The notes: generated by a model not told the origin, from the sequence alone. 64,000 nt of DNA from Bacteroidia bacterium (GCA_016787785.1 JAEUTO010000014.1:1-64000), one strand, 5' to 3'; shown: positions 50,561-58,955, counted from the stretch's first letter. Made by a program: numbers and translations.

Positions 50561-51454
50561 ATGAGGGAAGCGGCGGTAAAAGACTTTATTTCTTATTTGA
50601 GCTTGCAAAAGCGCGCCAGTCCGTTAACGGTTAAAAATTACACCCTCGATCTTAAGGAGTTTTTTAACTTCCTTGACTCTGAAAACCTCAATTTACAGCT
50701 AAGTGATGTTACGCACCAGCATGCCAGAGGCTTTATGGCTCATTTAATGGACAAAAAGCAGTCGCCACGCAGCGTTAACCGTAAACTCAGCACCTTAAAG
50801 TCGTTTTTTAAATACCTGGTTCGGAGCCATATTTTAACCATAAATCCTATGCAAAAGGTGCAGGGACCAAAAGTTGCCAAGAAATTGCCGGTTTTTATTG
50901 ACGAGGCGCAAACAAAACAACTTTTTGAAGGTTATACTTTTAAAACCGGCTTTGAAGGCTTAAGGGATAAATTGGTGATTGATATTTTTTATCAAACGGG
51001 TATTAGAAGGGCAGAGTTGTTGGGTTTGAAAGAAAGTGATGTTGACCTTTACGAAAGCCAGTTAAAGGTTTTAGGAAAAAGAAATAAAGAGCGGATCATA
51101 CCCTTTGATCTTGGATTAAAACGCAACCTTGAAATGTATTTGAACGTAAAAAAAGATCACAATCTCCTAAACCCATTTTTGTTGGTTACATTAAAAAATA
51201 CTCAACTCACTGCTCAAAAAGTAACCAAGATTGTGAATGAAGTTTTAGGGGCCGTTACCACGAATTCTAAAAAAAGTCCACACGTTTTGCGCCATACTTT
51301 TGCCACACATTTATTAAATAACGGCGCCGATATTAATGCGGTAAAAGAACTGTTGGGCCATGCAAGTTTAGCCGCCACACAGATTTACACACATAACACT
51401 ATAGAAAAATTAAAGAGATCATATAATCAAGCACACCCGCATTCGGGTATTTAA
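50561..51454 (+). CDS. XerC/XerD-type tyrosine recombinase
   Basis: 297 residues, the size of chromosome-dimer-resolving Xer proteins. SAM-like N-terminal domain (1-95; SLQKRASPLTVKNYTLDL), catalytic domain (110-297) with the full residue set: R149 (QTGIRRAEL), K173 (LGKRNKER), H241 and R244 (HVLRHTFATHLL), H267 (LLGHASL) and Y276 (AATQIYTH). No integrase-like arm domain or mobile element is nearby, so a housekeeping Xer role is most likely. It is followed by hpf, an arrangement common in Bacteroidota. Confidence 0.92.
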   Translation: MREAAVKDFISYLSLQKRASPLTVKNYTLDLKEFFNFLDSENLNLQLSDVTHQHARGFMAHLMDKKQSPRSVNRKLSTLKSFFKYLVRSHILTINPMQKVQGPKVAKKLPVFIDEAQTKQLFEGYTFKTGFEGLRDKLVIDIFYQTGIRRAELLGLKESDVDLYESQLKVLGKRNKERIIPFDLGLKRNLEMYLNVKKDHNLLNPFLLVTLKNTQLTAQKVTKIVNEVLGAVTTNSKKSPHVLRHTFATHLLNNGADINAVKELLGHASLAATQIYTHNTIEKLKRSYNQAHPHSGI

Positions 51455-51468
51455 AAACACAAAAAAAT

Positions 51469-51474
51469 AGGAGG
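51469..51474 (+). promoter_or_regulatory. Strong Shine-Dalgarno sequence of hpf
   Basis: AGGAGG lies 9 bases before the ATG at 51484. It is one of only two clear Shine-Dalgarno sites in the window, the other being at rplI. Confidence 0.85.
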
Positions 51475-51483
51475 AAACAAGTT

Positions 51484-51780
51484 ATGACAATCAACATCCA
51501 ATCAGTGCACTTTGATGCAGACAAAAAGTTACTTGACTTTGTTAATGAGAAAGTAGAAAAATTGAATAAGTATTATGATGGTATTATAAACAGCGAGATA
51601 ACGCTTAAACTAGACAAGAACAGCAATAGCGAAAATAAAATTGCAGAGATAAAAATGTCGGGCAAGGGGCATGAGTTCTTTGCCAAGAAACAATCAGCAA
51701 GCTTTGAAGAATCAACAGATCTTACCTGCGAGGCTTTAAGAAATCAAATCATGAAACATAAAGAAAAAACAAAAGCGTAA
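51484..51780 (+). CDS. hpf: Ribosome hibernation-promoting factor, short form
   Basis: 98-residue HPF/RaiA family protein (beta-alpha-beta-beta-beta-alpha): MTINIQSVHFDADKKLLDFV, KLNKYYDGIINSEITLKLDK, then GKGHEFFAKKQSASFEESTD and a basic final helix. It binds the 30S decoding region in idle ribosomes. The C-terminal dimerising domain of long HPF is absent. Its Shine-Dalgarno sequence is unusual for this genome and might make its translation sensitive to ribosome state. A bidirectional terminator follows. Confidence 0.93.
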   Translation: MTINIQSVHFDADKKLLDFVNEKVEKLNKYYDGIINSEITLKLDKNSNSENKIAEIKMSGKGHEFFAKKQSASFEESTDLTCEALRNQIMKHKEKTKA

Positions 51781-51804
51781 TAATTTTTTAGTATTATTTC
51801 AAAT

Positions 51805-51840
51805 AAAAAAGGCTGCATGATTAGTGCAGCCTTTTTTATT
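51805..51840. terminator. Bidirectional terminator between hpf and the sigma-factor gene
   Basis: 12-base perfect arms AAAAAAGGCTGC-type (51805-51816, 51825-51836) with an 8-base loop and A/T tracts on both sides. Confidence 0.92.
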
Positions 51841-51852
51841 TTAAGGATTTTT

Positions 51853-52452
51853 TTATCTGAAAGAAACTTCCAGGTTCTTTTCCTCGATCAGTTTCTTTAA
51901 ATTTAATAAGCCATAGCGCATTCTGCCTAAAGCGGTGTTTATAGACACATTTGTAAAATCGGCAATTTCTTTAAAACTCATATCGTAATAAGTTCTCATA
52001 ATAACCACTTCGCGTTGATCAGGCGGTAATTCATTAATAATAGCACGTATGCTTTTTTTGAATTTCACGGTCTCATCATAATCATCCGCTGGTTGATCGC
52101 TGGCAAGGGTATTAAATACACTTACTTCTTCGCCTTCCTCGTTTACATAAACAGGCACGGGTGGCATTTTTTTGATCCTTCTAAAATGATCAATGATCAA
52201 ATTACGGGCAATTCGTATAACCCAGGGCAAAAATTTGCCTTCTTCGCTATACTGACCACGTTTTAGGGTTTGAATAACCTTAAAAAAGGTGTCCTGGAAA
52301 ATGTCCTCGGCTAAAGCCTTGTTTTTTACAACTACCATAATAGAAGAAAATATCTTTCTTTTATGACGATTAAGTAAAATGGATAAGGAATCTTCGTTTC
52401 CGCCAATGTAGAGTTGCACTAACTCGTTATCATTTAATAATTGAATAGACAT
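51853..52452 (-). CDS. ECF-type RNA polymerase sigma factor
   Basis: 199 residues. Region 2 (about 25-95) shows DIFQDTFFKVI and the WVIRIARNLIIDHFRR block. Region 4 (about 130-185) shows LPPDQREVVIMRTYYDMSFKEIADFTNVSINTALGRM. An acidic linker (EEGEEVSV) joins them. No anti-sigma gene is adjacent, so it belongs to the Bacteroidota sigma factors without a linked partner. A 346-base gap upstream contains the SRP RNA gene. Confidence 0.92.
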   Translation of the reverse strand: MSIQLLNDNELVQLYIGGNEDSLSILLNRHKRKIFSSIMVVVKNKALAEDIFQDTFFKVIQTLKRGQYSEEGKFLPWVIRIARNLIIDHFRRIKKMPPVPVYVNEEGEEVSVFNTLASDQPADDYDETVKFKKSIRAIINELPPDQREVVIMRTYYDMSFKEIADFTNVSINTALGRMRYGLLNLKKLIEEKNLEVSFR

Positions 52453-52651
52453 GTTTTTTACTATATTTAATTAAGGAGATCTAGTAAATGTCTATTCTAT
52501 TGGCGTTTGGTTTTAAATGATTAATAAAGCAAATATAGACTAATTTGACGAATGCCTAAAATCGAAATGTTAAAAACGTTAAAATTTTGAGTGAAACATG
52601 CTTTTGACTGAGTGAATAGAATTCGTTTCCTTAAAAAAAAGCATAAAAAAA
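52453..52651. other. Intergenic stretch upstream of the sigma-factor gene
   Basis: About 200 bases without a gene. The left part should carry the sigma-gene promoter (AT-rich, no convincing -33/-7 pair). The right end, AAAAAAAAGCATAAAAAAAG (52632-52651), gives T runs on the minus strand and probably ends the SRP RNA. Confidence 0.5.
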
Positions 52652-52746
52652 GGGTAAGCTACTTCCATCGCACCGCTCAACCGCATACCCTTGCTTTGTT
52701 CCCAACCTGGGGGATTCTGTAGGAGCTGGTCGTGAAAGACTTACCC
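52652..52746 (-). ncRNA. ffs: Signal recognition particle RNA (small bacterial type)
   Basis: On the minus strand, ends GGGTAAG / CTTACCC pair to close a ~95-base hairpin. The apical part reads CCCCCAGGTTGGGAACAAAG followed by CAAGGGTATGCGG, which matches the SRP domain IV pattern (GG..GGAA..AGCA..GG.A) in the GGGAAC...AGCAA form typical of Bacteroidota. A perfect -7 box TAATTTTG (complement of 52751-52758) lies just upstream and poly-T follows. Its protein partners Ffh and FtsY are encoded at 13407 and 17443. Confidence 0.9.
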
Positions 52747-52750
52747 ATGG

Positions 52751-52758
52751 CAAAATTA
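52751..52758 (-). promoter_or_regulatory. -7 promoter element of the SRP RNA gene
   Basis: TAATTTTG on the minus strand fits TAnnTTTG and ends 4 bases before the first base of the SRP RNA stem, the expected distance to a transcription start. The -33 box is not clear. Confidence 0.65.
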
Positions 52759-52798
52759 GTATTATTTTATTGAATACTACTAATAAATTTTTATTTTT

Positions 52799-53497
52799 TT
52801 AGTCACGATTGCTAGTATAGCGCCAGATATAATATACTAAAGTAGCAATAGATCCTAAAGCGGCTACAAAGTAAGTGTAAGCGGCCCATCTTAAGGCGTC
52901 TGTTGCTTCAGCATGCTCATAGTCCCTTGTTAGGCGCGAATTATCCAACCAGGCCAACGCTCTTTTACTTGCATCTACTTCTACAGGTAAAGTAATTAAA
53001 CTAAATAACGTAATAGTTCCTTGTAAAACTATGAATATCAAAAGCATAGAATTCATCATACCTTGCATACTATAAGCCGCAAATGCTAAACCTATTGTTA
53101 AAAAACTCATCAGGTTACTTGCCAATTGAACTACCGGCACAATCTTGCTTCGCATGGTTAGCCATTGGTAGGCTGTAGCGTGCTGCACTGCGTGCCCACA
53201 CTCATGCGCCGCAACGGCAGCAGCAGCAATATGTCTTCCGTTATAAACATCAGCACTTAAATTAACCGTTTTATCAACCGGATTGTAATGATCGGTTAAT
53301 CTGCCTTCAACGCTTAACACCTTAACATCATAAATGCCATTTTCCTTTAGCATTTTTTCCGCAATATCTTTTCCGCTTAAGCCAGATGAAAGCGGTTCTT
53401 TGGAGTACTTTGCAAATTTACTTTTTAGCTGCGAACTCACTAAAAGCCCTATTAGCATAAATATTACAGCAATGATCAACAAACCTATATCAAACAT
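52799..53497 (-). CDS. Neutral zinc metallopeptidase (YugP-like membrane protein)
   Basis: 232 residues of the Zn_peptidase_2 family. The ATG at 53497 is used (MFDIGLLIIAVIFMLIGLLV membrane start) rather than the one at 53536. The zinc site is AAVAAHECGHAVQHA, preceded by the NLSADVYNGRHIA segment. Further helices are at about 130-175 and at the C-terminus (ATLVYYIWRYTSNRD). It is likely a membrane-bound peptidase; substrates are unknown. It diverges from surE with a 200-base gap. Confidence 0.88.
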   Translation of the reverse strand: MFDIGLLIIAVIFMLIGLLVSSQLKSKFAKYSKEPLSSGLSGKDIAEKMLKENGIYDVKVLSVEGRLTDHYNPVDKTVNLSADVYNGRHIAAAAVAAHECGHAVQHATAYQWLTMRSKIVPVVQLASNLMSFLTIGLAFAAYSMQGMMNSMLLIFIVLQGTITLFSLITLPVEVDASKRALAWLDNSRLTRDYEHAEATDALRWAAYTYFVAALGSIATLVYYIWRYTSNRD

Positions 53498-53699
53498 AAT
53501 TTTATTTTTGTATAGGTTAAACAAAGTAAATGCCAATTGGTCTTTTATGTCAAAATATCATACAATGCTCCAAAACCCTTGTAATTATGGCCGCCTTGTT
53601 AATTAAATTAACAAAGCAACTTTAGTAAGTTTAATTTTTTTTGGCCTTTATCTCTAAAACTTTCAGGTAGTTTAGTATTTAAATAAAATAAGATAGAAC

Positions 53700-54464
53700 A
53701 TGGCGGAGAAGCCCTTGATATTAGTAACTAACGACGATGGTATTTTTGCGCCCGGCATAAAAGCGTTGGCAAAAATTGCTTCAAAATTTGGCGACATAGT
53801 TGTGGTTGCTCCAGATAAACCGCAAAGTGGAATGGGCCATGCTATTACCATTAACGCCACTTTACGAATTCAAAAAACAAATTTTCATAATGCTTTGCAG
53901 GAATTTGCTTGCAGCGGCACGCCTGTAGATTGTGTGAAGATGGCTGTTAATCACATTTTAAAAAAGCGTCCCGATCTTGTTATCAGCGGAATAAATCACG
54001 GTAGCAACAGTTCTATTAATGTAATTTATAGTGGCACCATGAGCGCCGCTATTGAAGGAGCTTTGGAAGGCGCGCCAAGTATAGGTTTTAGTTTATGCGA
54101 TTATGCCATGGAAGCTGATTTTATGCAGGCAGAAAAATTTATCGAAAAAATAATTGCAGAAACTTTAAAAAATAAAATGCCAAAAGGTGTTTGTTTAAAT
54201 GTAAATATTCCCAAGTTAAACGCGGCCGAAATAAAAGGAATAAAAGTTGTGCGGCAGGCAAAAGCAAATTGGGTAGAGCGTTTTGATGAAAGGAAAGATC
54301 CTTATGGCAGAGAATATTATTGGCTAACAGGTGAGTTCGTTAACTTTGAGCCAGAATCGTTAGACACAGATGAATGGGCTTTGAACAACGACTACATCTC
54401 TGTAGTACCAACACAGGCAGACCTCACAGCGCATAGCGCATTAAAAGAATTTAATTTTAGTTAA
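53700..54464 (+). CDS. surE: 5'/3'-nucleotidase SurE
   Basis: Metal-dependent nucleoside monophosphate phosphatase, 254 residues. Active-site motif LVTNDDGIFAPGI (D12, D13), PDKPQSGMGHAIT (S43), CSGTPVDCVKMAVN, and SGINHGSNSSINVIYSGTMSAAIEGA. It starts a co-directional run with the membrane protein at 54466 (1-base gap), lpxB and the SpoIID gene. Confidence 0.96.
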   Translation: MAEKPLILVTNDDGIFAPGIKALAKIASKFGDIVVVAPDKPQSGMGHAITINATLRIQKTNFHNALQEFACSGTPVDCVKMAVNHILKKRPDLVISGINHGSNSSINVIYSGTMSAAIEGALEGAPSIGFSLCDYAMEADFMQAEKFIEKIIAETLKNKMPKGVCLNVNIPKLNAAEIKGIKVVRQAKANWVERFDERKDPYGREYYWLTGEFVNFEPESLDTDEWALNNDYISVVPTQADLTAHSALKEFNFS

Positions 54465-54465
54465 T

Positions 54466-54780
54466 ATGAATTGGGCGCAACGTTTAGATAAATTTTGGAT
54501 AGGACTGATAATAGGTCTGATATTTCCAATGATCATGTTTTTTTTATATTGGTTAGTTTTTCATAATTACTTAAGTTTTCCAAGAGGTTTTTATAGATAT
54601 CTTGTAAATGGCGTGTTATTGAGCAGTGTGATTAAAATTTGTGGTATTGGTAATTTGCTGTTATTTTATTTTGGACTGAACAGGAAGATAGACAGTTTCA
54701 GTAAAGGCATTATTGTTAGTTTGTTTGCCTACGTGGCTTTAGTGGCTTACGTAACCTATTATATGGAACCAGCGTTATAA
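54466..54780 (+). CDS. Small hypothetical membrane protein
   Basis: 104 residues with three predicted helices (about 12-35, 46-70, 78-98). No domain recognised. It lies between surE (1 base before) and lpxB (4 bases after), an arrangement I have the impression is common in Bacteroidota, so the gene is real and translated with its neighbours. Confidence 0.8.
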   Translation: MNWAQRLDKFWIGLIIGLIFPMIMFFLYWLVFHNYLSFPRGFYRYLVNGVLLSSVIKICGIGNLLLFYFGLNRKIDSFSKGIIVSLFAYVALVAYVTYYMEPAL

Positions 54781-54784
54781 CAGA

Positions 54785-55912
54785 ATGAAGTATTACTTTT
54801 TAACCGGCGAGCCAAGCGGCGATCTTCATGCAAGTAATTGTATGAAAGAGATCATGCAACTGGATAGTAAAGCAGATTTTGCTTTTACGGGTGGCGATCT
54901 CATGGAAGAGCTTTGCGAAAAAAAAGCGGCCATACACATTAAGCAAATGGCTTTTATGGGTTTTATAAGAGTGTTGCAAAATATTTTTACGATCAAAAAA
55001 AACTTTAAAATTGTAAAACAGGATATCTTAAACTATAAGCCCGATCTTTTAGTGTTGGTAGATTATCCGGGTTTTAATTTACGTATGGCCAAATGGGCGC
55101 ATGAGAATGGTATTAAAACCGATTTTTATATTTCGCCAACCGTTTGGGCCTGGAAGGAGGGTAGAGTAGAGATCATAAAAAAATACGTGAACAAATTATT
55201 TGTTATTCTCCCATTTGAAGAGGCTTTTTACAAAAAGCATAATTACAAAGCTTACTTTGTTGGCCATCCTCTTATTGATGCTATTGAACAAAAAAAACTA
55301 AAGCTAAAAAGTAAAACAGATTTTATAAAAGAGAACGGATTGAATGAAAAACCAATAATTGCGGTACTTCCGGGTAGTAGAACACAAGAGATAGAGTATA
55401 TGCTGCAAATTATGATGGAAGTGACCAAGAATTTTAGTGGCTATCAATTTGTGGTTGGCGGTTCTACCAATTTACCGGAAAGTTATTACAATGCTTTAAA
55501 ACAATATGGTATTAAAGTTGTTTTCAATCAAACGTACGAGTTAATGAGCTATGCCGAAGCAGGAATTATTAAATCAGGCACATCCACGTTAGAAAGTGCT
55601 TTGTTTAATTTACCGGAGGTAGTGTGTTATAAGAGTGGAGCACTATCCATTAAGATCGCCAAAATGTTGGTAGATGTAAAATACATTAGCCTTCCAAATT
55701 TAATAATGGATAAGCCTGTAGTAAAAGAGTTGATACAAAATGATTTTAGCGTTAAGAACATTACCGATGAGTTACAAAAGTTATTGAACGATAAACCGTA
55801 TCGTCAAAGAATATTAAATGATTATACAGAATTAACAAAACAATTGGGCGGACAAGGTGCTTCTAAGCGCTTAGCAATAGAATTAGTGAAGGACGCCACA
55901 ACAAAAAATTAA
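54785..55912 (+). CDS. lpxB: Lipid-A-disaccharide synthase
   Basis: Membrane-associated glycosyltransferase (GT19) that joins UDP-2,3-diacylglucosamine and lipid X in lipid A synthesis. 375 residues. Motifs: TGEPSGDLHASN, VDYPGFNLRMAKWA, YISPTVWAWKEGRVE, FVGHPLID, LPGSRTQEI and the C-terminal KSGTSTLESALFNLPEVV. Its presence shows the organism makes lipid A. Confidence 0.96.
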   Translation: MKYYFLTGEPSGDLHASNCMKEIMQLDSKADFAFTGGDLMEELCEKKAAIHIKQMAFMGFIRVLQNIFTIKKNFKIVKQDILNYKPDLLVLVDYPGFNLRMAKWAHENGIKTDFYISPTVWAWKEGRVEIIKKYVNKLFVILPFEEAFYKKHNYKAYFVGHPLIDAIEQKKLKLKSKTDFIKENGLNEKPIIAVLPGSRTQEIEYMLQIMMEVTKNFSGYQFVVGGSTNLPESYYNALKQYGIKVVFNQTYELMSYAEAGIIKSGTSTLESALFNLPEVVCYKSGALSIKIAKMLVDVKYISLPNLIMDKPVVKELIQNDFSVKNITDELQKLLNDKPYRQRILNDYTELTKQLGGQGASKRLAIELVKDATTKN

Positions 55913-55914
55913 AT

Positions 55915-57099
55915 TTGAAAAAGAAACTAAAAATAATTATCACTGTTCTCGTAAGCTTGAGTTTATTTACAAGCTTTACCTCTTTTTATGTGCCTGCAGA
56001 GAGTTTGCAGATACGTTTATATGCGCATTTAAAAGTAAACTCGGTTTTACTTAATGTAACTGTAGGAAATTACAAGATACTGGCAGACGGTAATCTGATC
56101 GCAGAAGGAGGAACTGAATCGCAATTTAAACTATTCTTAAAAGGTGATAGTATTCTTTTATATCACAATGATAAAGCAATTGGCAATTTTAAATATTTAA
56201 AATTTGTTGGTAGCGAAACAGATGAAATAAAAATAAAATTACTTAATCCTGATAGAAAACCACGGATCTATCAAAACAATGTGAGTTTTAGTGTGAATGA
56301 AGAATACATTCGCATCATAAACGATGTGGTACTTGATAATTACATTGCAGGTGTTACAGAAGCAGAAGCAGGATCACGTTCTAATTTAGAATTCTATAAA
56401 GTGCAGGCCATTCTTGCAAGAACATTTGCTTTGGCGCACATTAATAAACATGTAGCTGAAGGTTTTAGTTTATGTGACCAGGTACATTGCCAGGCATATT
56501 ATGGTAAACCAAAAGATGGCACTATTTTTAAGGCAATTGAAGAAACAAAAGGCAAAGTAGTAGTAGATGATAACTTGAATTTAATTGTGGCCGCTTTTCA
56601 TAGTAACAGTGGCGGACAAACAGCCAATAGCGAAGATGTTTGGGGCTCGCACACTACCTATTTAAGAAGTATTACGGATACATTTAGTGTAAAAATGCCA
56701 AATTCAAAATGGGAGCGCAGAATGTTAACCGATGATTGGTTAATGTATTTAAAACTAAAACATGGTTTTCCAACCGATCAACCGGAAGCAAAAACGGCTG
56801 CACTTAATTTTAAACAAGATCAACGTAAGGTTTTTTTAGAGTGTAGTAATTCACGAGTACCATTAAAAAATATTCGCCAGGATCTGCAATTAAAATCTAC
56901 TTTTTTTAGCATTAGCGAAATTAATAAAGACAGTATTCTTTTCAAAGGTCGCGGTTATGGTCATGGTTTGGGAATGTGTCAGGAAGGCGCCATGCGCATG
57001 AGTAAAACGGGTTATTCGTATACCCAGATCTTAAATTTTTATTATAAGAACATTCAGTTAATTGACCTTCATAAACTTAGTTTCTTTAAAGATGAGTAA
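55915..57099 (+). CDS. SpoIID/LytB-domain secreted protein
   Basis: 394 residues, TTG start 2 bases after lpxB; the signal segment is (M)KKKLKIIITVLVSLSLFTSF. The SpoIID domain (about 130-385) shows VTEAEAG, YKVQAILARTFAL, CDQVHCQAYYG, AFHSNSGGQTANSEDVWG and GRGYGHGLGMCQEGA. In Bacillus SpoIID cleaves denuded glycan strands; Bacteroidota homologues are taken as peptidoglycan lytic enzymes or amidase modifiers. The ATG of the next gene lies inside its last codons. Confidence 0.9.
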   Translation: MKKKLKIIITVLVSLSLFTSFTSFYVPAESLQIRLYAHLKVNSVLLNVTVGNYKILADGNLIAEGGTESQFKLFLKGDSILLYHNDKAIGNFKYLKFVGSETDEIKIKLLNPDRKPRIYQNNVSFSVNEEYIRIINDVVLDNYIAGVTEAEAGSRSNLEFYKVQAILARTFALAHINKHVAEGFSLCDQVHCQAYYGKPKDGTIFKAIEETKGKVVVDDNLNLIVAAFHSNSGGQTANSEDVWGSHTTYLRSITDTFSVKMPNSKWERRMLTDDWLMYLKLKHGFPTDQPEAKTAALNFKQDQRKVFLECSNSRVPLKNIRQDLQLKSTFFSISEINKDSILFKGRGYGHGLGMCQEGAMRMSKTGYSYTQILNFYYKNIQLIDLHKLSFFKDE

Positions 57100-58069
57100 T
57101 TTTTTGTTCTGTAGAAAAATTATGCTGTCGATGCTTGCAATAGTATTATGTAGTGTAAATGGTTTTTCTCAAGACGACCAGGATGAAGAACCAATAGGGC
57201 CAAGCCGTAAAAATAAATTTCAAACTGGTTTTTATGTAGGTTCTTACTTTGCCAACAAATATAGCGCCAGTACTTATAACGGTTATGGCTTTGATTTAGA
57301 AGGAAATCGTTACTCGTTCGAAAATAGCTTAATGAACCAGAAAATAAACCTTGAGTATGGTTATGGCAGGGGAAATTACGATTACATAGCCGAGGCAATT
57401 GGTGTAGATCAGCGGCAATGGGTGTTTGCAGAAAGCGATATGCCTGTTAATATGCGCTATGTGCCCGGCATTATGGTGGGTTTTAATATTAAAGTACCTG
57501 TTGACGCTAGAAGCGCTTTTTTGTTTAACATAAACGGTTCTAAGATCGGAGTAGAAGGTAATTTTACTATTACTACTTTAAAACCACCAATTGCCAACCC
57601 TGCAAACAATAATAACATTCAAACATTTCCAATAAAGGGAGCAGAGCAACGTTTAATGTTTCAGTTAGGTTTTCAAAAGCTTTTCGGAGAAGATGAAAAA
57701 CTAAACTTTTTTTTAGAGGCCGGTTTTGTTGGCACACTTTCAAAGTTTGACAGAAACATGATCTATATTAATAATTTGCAAATAGATCTAACTTATTACC
57801 TCAATCAAACGCAATATGCAGCCCCCGGGCCTGCCAGGAAGCCCGTTGGCTTTGGTGTTGGGGCCTTTGCCGGCTTTGGTGCAAACGTCAATATTAATCC
57901 AAAATTCACTTTGCAATTAGTTTACAATCCTTCATACGAGAAAGTAAATATTGGCACTGCTCCAAAGTTAAAACTACAAAATGCGCTCGGCTTAAGGATC
58001 TATTACAATTTTTTATCTCCCAAACCAAAAACTGACCCGTCGACGACTCCAAAAGTAATTGCAGATTGA
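57092..58069 (+). CDS. Outer-membrane beta-barrel protein of unknown function
   Basis: The ATG at 57092 overlaps the SpoIID stop and gives the 27-residue signal MSNFLFCRKIMLSMLAIVLC and SVNGFSQ. The mature protein (about 298 aa) starts with an acidic patch and then barrel-like strands (FQTGFYVGSYFANKYSAS, GYGFDLEGNRYSFENSL), ending in a strand LGLRIYYNFLSP and a Pro-rich tail. It resembles Bacteroidota outer-membrane barrels without a named function. Translation is probably coupled to the upstream gene. Confidence 0.8.
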   Translation: MSNFLFCRKIMLSMLAIVLCSVNGFSQDDQDEEPIGPSRKNKFQTGFYVGSYFANKYSASTYNGYGFDLEGNRYSFENSLMNQKINLEYGYGRGNYDYIAEAIGVDQRQWVFAESDMPVNMRYVPGIMVGFNIKVPVDARSAFLFNINGSKIGVEGNFTITTLKPPIANPANNNNIQTFPIKGAEQRLMFQLGFQKLFGEDEKLNFFLEAGFVGTLSKFDRNMIYINNLQIDLTYYLNQTQYAAPGPARKPVGFGVGAFAGFGANVNINPKFTLQLVYNPSYEKVNIGTAPKLKLQNALGLRIYYNFLSPKPKTDPSTTPKVIAD

Positions 58070-58119
58070 ATCTAGAGCTCTGTCTTGCTTTTCATGCACA
58101 TTTAATTTATCTTTAAGAG

Positions 58120-58545
58120 ATGAAATTGCCTTGGGTTAAACTCTTTATTGTCTTTTCTTTTTTGTTTGCTTATAATTCAGTTAATGCGCAACAGCCGGGT
58201 GTTATTAAGGTTAAAAAAGAATCTAATTTGGTTAAGGTGGTATTTGATAATACCGAGTTAAAATTAATGGCTGTTGATAGGTTTGGTAACCCACGAGAGA
58301 ACCAAGTAACCTCTTATAAATTGTGGATAAAAGGAAAAGGAGACGCGAAGATGTTTTCCGGCTTTAACAATAACCTGAGTGCTGAGATGGTGAATGAATT
58401 AAATAAATTAAAAAAAACAACAAAGATATTTTTTACTGAAATAAATGTGAAAGATGATGATGAGCATCAAATAAAATTGCCAGACGTAATTGAAACCTGG
58501 TTTCCGAATTGTAAAAACTGCGATAATAAAAAGAGTGGGTACTAA
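58120..58545 (+). CDS. Small secreted hypothetical protein
   Basis: 141 residues with signal peptide MKLPWVKLFIVFSFLFAYNS (cleavage after VNA). The body has strand-rich segments ESNLVKVVFDNTELKLMAVD and VTSYKLWIKGKGDAKMFSG, and a C-terminal NCKNCDNKK with two cysteines. No domain recognised. TATCTTTA (58108-58115), with CTTG 20 bases earlier, is a possible promoter very close to the ATG. It converges with the DUF7793 gene. Confidence 0.68.
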   Translation: MKLPWVKLFIVFSFLFAYNSVNAQQPGVIKVKKESNLVKVVFDNTELKLMAVDRFGNPRENQVTSYKLWIKGKGDAKMFSGFNNNLSAEMVNELNKLKKTTKIFFTEINVKDDDEHQIKLPDVIETWFPNCKNCDNKKSGY

Positions 58546-58565
58546 TTTAAGTAGGTGTTTTAAAG

Positions 58566-58940
58566 TTATTCGATGTATTTTTCTAACCATTTTATGCCTT
58601 CTTCTTTTTTCTTAAAAAATTTAACCGGCCTTTCAGGAGTTGTAAATTTTAAATAAACATTTGCTAATATTTTTTGGGCTAAAGAAGTAATTATAAATGC
58701 TTCTGCTTTACAATAAGGGTTGTTTGCATTTTTAGATAAATAAGTAATCAGTTCATTGTTAGTTTGTGCGGTGAACGCGCAAATTACGAGTACCGGCATT
58801 ACTTTTCCCGATATTTCCTTCTCAAAAGCAACCAGTTGCTTCAGGTCGTCAATTTCAAATTCGCAATTGTCTTTTATCTCAACTATATAGTAGTTTTGAT
58901 CTGATACACTTACTTTGAATTTATGTGTTTCTCTAACCAC
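58566..58940 (-). CDS. DUF7793 / STAS-like protein
   Basis: 124 residues. The fold pattern and late motif (CKAEAFIITSLAQKILANVY then KFTTPERPVKFFKKKEEGIKWLEKY) match the Bacteroidota family now called DUF7793, which has a SpoIIAA-like layout. The central helix-strand part (LVAFEKEISGKVMPVLVICA) fits a STAS-like fold. The usual phosphorylated Ser/Thr of SpoIIAA is not clearly visible. A regulatory partner-binding role is inferred. It sits 15 bases before the PD40/SPOR gene on the same strand. Confidence 0.7.
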   Translation of the reverse strand: MVRETHKFKVSVSDQNYYIVEIKDNCEFEIDDLKQLVAFEKEISGKVMPVLVICAFTAQTNNELITYLSKNANNPYCKAEAFIITSLAQKILANVYLKFTTPERPVKFFKKKEEGIKWLEKYIE

Positions 58941-58955
58941 GTTGAAAATATATTA

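Noticed and set aside
50561-51454. Tyrosine recombinase as a sign of an integrated element or integron
   Set aside because: Size and residues fit housekeeping XerC/XerD; it lies between rpsU and hpf with no att-like repeats, cargo genes or composition change.
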